Origin: Prevotellaceae bacterium UBA2448
Lineage (GTDB): Bacteria; Bacteroidota; Bacteroidia; Bacteroidales; Bacteroidaceae
Assembly: GCA_002342585.1 (NCBI GenBank)
Contig: DDQG01000016.1
Location: 1 to 64,000, forward strand
Reading direction: 5' to 3'
DNA length: 64,000 bases
The notes under the pieces were generated by a model. That model was not told where the DNA came from. It was given only the letters and a program-made list of their open reading frames with translations, and searched no databases. Shown one piece after another: positions 60,053-64,000 of the stretch (within the stretch, counting starts at the first letter, position 1; each line of letters starts with the position of its first letter). Position numbers and translations under genes: made by a program.

Positions 60053-61132
60053 GTGTTTATATCCGACATAAATCTTGGTTCTCGACCAGTCCTGCTTGCG
60101 CCTATGGAAGACGTTACAGATATGTCTTTCCGCATACTCTGTAAAGAAATGGGCGCATCGATGGTCTATTCCGAATTTGTCAGTGCTGATGCATTGATTC
60201 GTAATGTGCAGCGTTCATTGGAGAAAATTCGGGTTGAGGACGTAGAACGACCTGTTGCCATACAGATATATGGTCGTGATGTAGAGAGTATGGTCGAAGC
60301 GGCATGTATTGTAGAACAGGAAGCAAAGCCCGATGTTATTGACATTAACTTTGGTTGTCCCGTCAAGAAGATTGCCGGTAAAGGCGCAGGCAGTGGTATG
60401 CTTCGAACTCCTCAGCTTATGCTTGATATTACTAAGGCTGTTGTTTCTGCAGTCAGAACTCCTGTCACCGTTAAGACTCGCCTTGGCTGGGATGTAGCCA
60501 CTATGTATGATGCTCAAACTTTCCTGCCTGATGCTCCAAAGGGTAAGGCTTATATTGTAGAGTTGGCAGAACGGCTTCAGGACTGTGGCATTTCGGCTTT
60601 GACCATTCATGGACGCACTCGTTCTCAGATGTATCAGGGTGAAGCCGACTGGACTCTAATAGGTGAGGTGAAAAATAATCATCGCATGACTATTCCGATT
60701 ATCGGCAATGGCGATATCTGTACTGCAGAACAGTGTCTTGATGCATTCGAACGGTTTGGAGTCGATGCCGTGATGGTAGGTCGTGCCAGTCTCGGTCAGC
60801 CTTGGCTCTTCCGCGATATGCGTACATTCCTCGATACCGGTCAGCATGATTCCTCCATGACTCTTGAATGGAAGTTCTCTGTTCTGCGTCGTCAGATAGA
60901 ACAGTCCGTTGCCTATAGCCTTCGTGAGGATAATGGACTGAAAGAAAGAAGGCGAACAGAACTGGGGGGAATCATCCATGTCCGTCGCCATCTTGCCAAT
61001 TCCCCTCTCTTCAAGGGTATTCCTAATTTCCGCGAAATGCGTATTCGCATCTTGCAGGCAGAGAGTTGTGATGAACTCTTTACCCTTCTGGATAAGGCCT
61101 ATGGCCTTATTCGCCAGTCTCAGTCCATTTGA
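60053..61132 (+). CDS. dusB: tRNA-dihydrouridine synthase (DusB-like)
   Basis: About 359 residues from a GTG at 60053, just before the conserved ISDINLGSRPVLLAPMEDVTD start. FMN-binding reductase that makes dihydrouridine in tRNA D-loops. INFGCPVKKIAGKGAGSGML holds the catalytic Cys; LTIHGRTRSQMYQGEADW and IGNGDI follow, then MVGRASLGQPWLF. A C-terminal helical domain completes it. The upstream frame to ATG 59930 is excluded by the promoter box at 60016. The start is the least certain point. The 3' end overlaps the next minus-strand gene by 26 bases. Confidence 0.9.
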   Translation: MFISDINLGSRPVLLAPMEDVTDMSFRILCKEMGASMVYSEFVSADALIRNVQRSLEKIRVEDVERPVAIQIYGRDVESMVEAACIVEQEAKPDVIDINFGCPVKKIAGKGAGSGMLRTPQLMLDITKAVVSAVRTPVTVKTRLGWDVATMYDAQTFLPDAPKGKAYIVELAERLQDCGISALTIHGRTRSQMYQGEADWTLIGEVKNNHRMTIPIIGNGDICTAEQCLDAFERFGVDAVMVGRASLGQPWLFRDMRTFLDTGQHDSSMTLEWKFSVLRRQIEQSVAYSLREDNGLKERRRTELGGIIHVRRHLANSPLFKGIPNFREMRIRILQAESCDELFTLLDKAYGLIRQSQSI

Positions 61133-62324
61133 TATAGCTTTCTCCGCTTGCGGTTCCCTTTACTTTATATCCTGGTGCGTTTGCAGCTAGTCCTTGCAGG
61201 TTTATATTTCCTGCAGTTGCCTCCATGTCGGCTTCGACATTTATGCCGTAACAACTGCTGCCTGTAAGTTTCAGGTCTATGTCACTGCCGTTGAGGTATA
61301 AGTAACCTCCGTTTAGCACAGTGACGGAACTCTTCGAGTTGTTGGCTCTGATACCTATTCCGTCATAACAGCTCACTGTTCCGCTTATCGTTCCGCCACT
61401 GAGGAATGCTTTGTAGTTGCTTTGTAAACCTATGGCAGAAGTACCTGTCAAGTCCAGATTTATGCTGCCTCCAGTCACATACAACAGTGAGTCGGCTTTC
61501 AGTCCCTTTCCTCCGATAGCATCAACAGTCAGGTTTAGCGTTCCTCCGTTGATAAACGCATTTCCATAGTCGTCGCAGTCTATCAGGTCACCAGCCACAC
61601 TGTTGAAGTTCAGTGTGCCGCCGCCCATCTTAAAGTAGTTGTTTTCTGGATTTCCGTCACCCTCGCCACAGTGTATGCCGTCACCTGCCGACTCCAGTAT
61701 GTTTATGGTTCCTGTAGTCTTTTTCAGTTGTAAGTATTCCTTGGCACAGAGTGCGTGTCTTGCCTTGCTGCTTATGTTCAGTGTGCCTCCGCCCTCAATT
61801 TCTAAGTGTCCCTTCGTATATACTGCACCTTTCTTTTCGTTTGTGGCATTATCGGTAAAGGTATTAGTAGTTCCCTCCTGTAAAATCATCGATATTCGTT
61901 TTCCGCAGTTTATGTGTAGGGGAGGGGAGGTAGTCGTACTGGTTAAATCTACTCCGTTCAGCAGCAGTGTTAGTTTGTAGTTACTGTTGATGGTCAGCGA
62001 ACCACTTGTCGTCGCACCACTTACTCGGTATATATACTCTGTCCAAATAGCGCTGTCCAGTGCCAAGACTACATTGGTACTATTTCCTGATGAACAACTC
62101 ACTCCAATGGCTGTTGCCGGAATGTTCACTGTGGCTGTGGAACTGTTGAAAGTAATATCTACAAACACAGGTTTAGGTATGGTGTCTTCTTCGTCGCTAT
62201 TGGGTTTATTCTTGTTTTCGTCGGTACATGCAGCTGCTACTATGCAGAGCAACCAGCAGCCGACAACCGTCTTTATGCTTCCCTGAGCTACGTGTCTCAA
62301 TATTGTTATGGTTCTTTCTTTCAT
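61107..62324 (-). CDS. Cthe_2159-like carbohydrate-binding lipoprotein/secreted protein
   Basis: About 405 residues from ATG 62324, one base after the previous gene's stop (TTG 62348 is rejected as it would overlap it). Signal/lipobox-type segment VVGCWLLCIVAAACTDENKN near 25-40. Then a beta-helix-like run of Gly/Asn turns: GGGTLNISSKARHALCAKEYLQ, GDGIHCGEGDG, GGTLNLTVDAIGGKGLKADS, SGGTISGTVSCYDGIGIRANN. This is the pattern of the Cthe_2159 (formerly DUF4353) family, a polygalacturonate/cellulose-binding beta-helix. Last gene of the DUF4956 operon. The ligand is unknown. Confidence 0.8.
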   Translation of the reverse strand: MKERTITILRHVAQGSIKTVVGCWLLCIVAAACTDENKNKPNSDEEDTIPKPVFVDITFNSSTATVNIPATAIGVSCSSGNSTNVVLALDSAIWTEYIYRVSGATTSGSLTINSNYKLTLLLNGVDLTSTTTSPPLHINCGKRISMILQEGTTNTFTDNATNEKKGAVYTKGHLEIEGGGTLNISSKARHALCAKEYLQLKKTTGTINILESAGDGIHCGEGDGNPENNYFKMGGGTLNFNSVAGDLIDCDDYGNAFINGGTLNLTVDAIGGKGLKADSLLYVTGGSINLDLTGTSAIGLQSNYKAFLSGGTISGTVSCYDGIGIRANNSKSSVTVLNGGYLYLNGSDIDLKLTGSSCYGINVEADMEATAGNINLQGLAANAPGYKVKGTASGESYIKWTETGE

Positions 62325-62325
62325 C

Positions 62326-63198
62326 TTAGAATTTGAAATTATATCCAATGCCTACTATGTGTCCGTTGGGTTCATCTTCGTCGTTTTCTTTCTGAAACCT
62401 ATAGAACGCATTGAGAGTGTGTTGCTTTGAAATCTTATAATCCGTTCCACCTATGAATTTCCACTTATAGTCAGTGTTGCCGATTCCCTTTCCGTAATCG
62501 ACAGCTACATATGGTTCCCACGGACATTTCTTCTTGCTATACTGCAGAGTGAGTTTCGAGCGAAGCATCCATCTTACCTTGCTATACTTCGTTTTCTCCA
62601 GTACTTCGGTTGTGTAAGTAGTTGGTTCGTTGTAGCGATATTTCTCCCTGTACTTAGTTCTTGTGGTCGAACTGCCCCAAAAGTAGTTGTATTGCATAGT
62701 TTCCTTCAGGGTTAGGGTGAATCGTCTGAACGGCTTGCATGAGAGAGCCACACTCAGGTTCCAGCGACTTCTGTTTCTCCAGTATGCCTGGTCGTAGTTG
62801 TAGCCTTTGTTGTACCCCTTTTCTATGGCTTCAAACTGTCCGCCACCTAGGTAGTTGAACTTATCGTCGTAGTATTTCAGTTTGTATGTCTCCTCCTGTT
62901 GTCCCAGGTTCTTCATCCACATATGCTCGTACGAAAGTCCTACCTTCAGGTCGATTTTTTTCTGGTCCACGAGTTTGTAGCTACCTCCAGCCTCGATTAC
63001 ATATCGTTCCATCTGCGAGGTGTTGTCCTGAGTTCGCACGTCAAGTCCCAAGCCCAGTGTCAGACGGTTCAGCAACAGTTTTTTGTTTGCCTCTGCACTG
63101 AAGTCAAGTCCGAAGTCATTGTCAGCTTTTGTTGCCGATGAAATCGTCAACATTGCCACACATGCAATCAGAAACCTCCTTGTTATTCCTTTTGACAT
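62326..63198 (-). CDS. DUF2490-like outer-membrane protein
   Basis: 290 residues with a signal peptide (about 1-25). Amphipathic beta strands throughout (SYKLVDQKKIDLKVGLSYEH, RSRWNLSVALSCKPFRRFTL) and C-terminal aromatic HIVGIGYNFKF fit a small barrel of the DUF2490 group. Function unknown. It is followed by the Cthe_2159-like gene after 1 base, so they are coupled. Confidence 0.75.
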   Translation of the reverse strand: MSKGITRRFLIACVAMLTISSATKADNDFGLDFSAEANKKLLLNRLTLGLGLDVRTQDNTSQMERYVIEAGGSYKLVDQKKIDLKVGLSYEHMWMKNLGQQEETYKLKYYDDKFNYLGGGQFEAIEKGYNKGYNYDQAYWRNRSRWNLSVALSCKPFRRFTLTLKETMQYNYFWGSSTTRTKYREKYRYNEPTTYTTEVLEKTKYSKVRWMLRSKLTLQYSKKKCPWEPYVAVDYGKGIGNTDYKWKFIGGTDYKISKQHTLNAFYRFQKENDEDEPNGHIVGIGYNFKF

Positions 63199-63211
63199 AG
63201 TCCTTCCGCTT

Positions 63212-63910
63212 TTATCCGAAAATCTTAGGCATCTTCAGCGTGTTATCGTCCTCCTCGTCGGTATTATAATAAATTTTTATCAGAGCCATATCCTTCAAAA
63301 AGTCGATGGAACCGATGCTTACATGTGTAATGTCTAGTCCTGTACGGTTTTTCAGGTCTTGAATGAGTTCGTGTCTCATCTCTGGCTTTATCAGGTCTAT
63401 CTTATCATATTTTATATACTTCGACGACAGACTCTTCACCAGCATATTCGTTTCTGCCATCCACACTCCGAAGATGAAGATCGCATCGGTCAGAAGCAGT
63501 TCGCCGAATGATGTAATCAGCGGACCAGCCCACTCTGGTTGCTTTGGCGATATGTCGGCAGCCCATGCCAGACCGTTTATGGCAGCCAGTGAGATGATGA
63601 GGAACAGATAGGTCATTTCCCGAATGGGCACACTCTCCGTTCTGTATCGCATGATACAGAATATGGCGAAGAGTCCCATAGCGATACCTGTCTTTATCTT
63701 AGCATCGCCCATCAGGTGTATGAGCATGAAGATACAGAATCCCACCAGTATATAGGTGAAGAAGAAATCTTTCCTGCGTGCTTTTGGGAAGTAAAAACAG
63801 CGTGCAATGATTACTGTGAAAACAGTATTGATGAGCAGTCGCATGATGAGATCCAGTATGCGGCACACGTCGCTCGTCAGTACAGTAATAAAATCATTTA
63901 GTGCATCCAT
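63212..63910 (-). CDS. DUF4956 membrane protein
   Basis: 232 residues. Several spans in 15-145 (e.g. TVFTVIIARCFYF, TYILVGFCIFMLIHLM, GIAMGLFAIFCIMRYRT) and a cytoplasmic C-terminal domain with MRHELIQDLKNRTGLDITHVSIG near 180. The FAIFCIMRYRTESVPIREMTYLF stretch is typical of DUF4956, whose genes often sit beside VTC-type polyphosphate polymerase and CotH genes. Followed after 13 bases by the DUF2490 gene. Confidence 0.85.
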   Translation of the reverse strand: MDALNDFITVLTSDVCRILDLIMRLLINTVFTVIIARCFYFPKARRKDFFFTYILVGFCIFMLIHLMGDAKIKTGIAMGLFAIFCIMRYRTESVPIREMTYLFLIISLAAINGLAWAADISPKQPEWAGPLITSFGELLLTDAIFIFGVWMAETNMLVKSLSSKYIKYDKIDLIKPEMRHELIQDLKNRTGLDITHVSIGSIDFLKDMALIKIYYNTDEEDDNTLKMPKIFG

Positions 63911-63939
63911 ATTATCAGATTTTTATTTGTTAGTATTCC

Positions 63940-64000
63940 TTATAGTTCGTGGTCGATGAAATTTCTGCCATTTATCTTCTGCAGATTTCTCAGTTTTGGT
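63940..64000 (-). CDS. C-terminal end of probable VTC-type polyphosphate polymerase (partial)
   Basis: Only the last 19 codons and the stop are in the window; the gene enters from beyond 64000. The tail reads PKLRNLQKINGRNFIDHEL. Frame was chosen because this peptide is far more protein-like than the others and leaves 29 bases to DUF4956. The identity comes only from context: DUF4956 usually follows a VTC-domain gene. Confidence 0.45.
   Translation of the reverse strand, partial: PKLRNLQKINGRNFIDHEL

Overview
The window comes from the chromosome of a Bacteroidales bacterium, most likely Prevotellaceae. Four things point there. Promoters follow the Bacteroidetes pattern (TTTG, about 20 bases, TAnnTTTG, often the TACCTTTG or TACCTTCG variant) and most genes lack a Shine-Dalgarno. 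Type IX secretion (T9SS) parts and T9SS-style C-terminal domains are present. MurF and Alr are fused. There is a small 'smalltalk' family protein and a DUF4956/DUF2490/Cthe_2159-like cluster. I infer this from gene content and give no species name.

Layout. 1-516: a smalltalk micro-gene, a long imperfect hairpin, short intergenic repeats and a strong forward terminator. 517-5441 (minus): glycosyltransferases, a SulP anion transporter and a BaiN/RdsA-type flavoprotein whose start codon lies inside an intergenic repeat. 5492-8530: tRNA-Asn, nagB, argS. 8612-15395: the T9SS component PorZ, a CotH-like protein, glycosyltransferases and a multi-spanning membrane protein. 15392-22393: a C10 peptidase divergent from a sirtuin, then the serB-GSCFA-murF/alr operon. 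22505-28220: a leucine-rich-repeat lipoprotein, tyrS overlapping a second C10 peptidase, a homocysteine synthase-type enzyme and a porin. 28271-36452: a Cache sensor kinase, two glycoside hydrolases, a BASS transporter and a Gate-domain protein. 36525-44426: three FKBP isomerases, a tandem palindrome array beside dprA, a thioesterase, a MauE/thioredoxin-like membrane protein paired with a cysteine-rich lipoprotein, a repeat-containing lipoprotein and an SGNH hydrolase. 44524-54526: heptosyltransferase-type GT9, metG, an OmpA-like protein, purL and hisS. 54747-55189: a 25-residue hydrophobic mini-protein with a real SD, a consensus promoter and a repeat-rich leader of about 330 nt. 55315-61132: one 1538-residue protein made of two complete sensor kinases, then dus. 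61107-64000: a minus-strand operon with a Cthe_2159-like protein, a DUF2490 outer-membrane protein, a DUF4956 protein and the end of a probable VTC-type polyphosphate polymerase.

Functionally the window mixes housekeeping genes (five tRNA-related genes or enzymes, purine, serine, cell-wall and amino-sugar metabolism) with envelope functions (T9SS, surface sugars, secreted cysteine proteases, glycan hydrolases and sensors). The best candidates for undescribed biology are the mini-protein with the AGGTTAGT-repeat leader, the fused double histidine kinase, the MauE/Cys-rich-lipoprotein pair and the palindrome array next to dprA. All functions were assigned by reading motifs; no database search was run.
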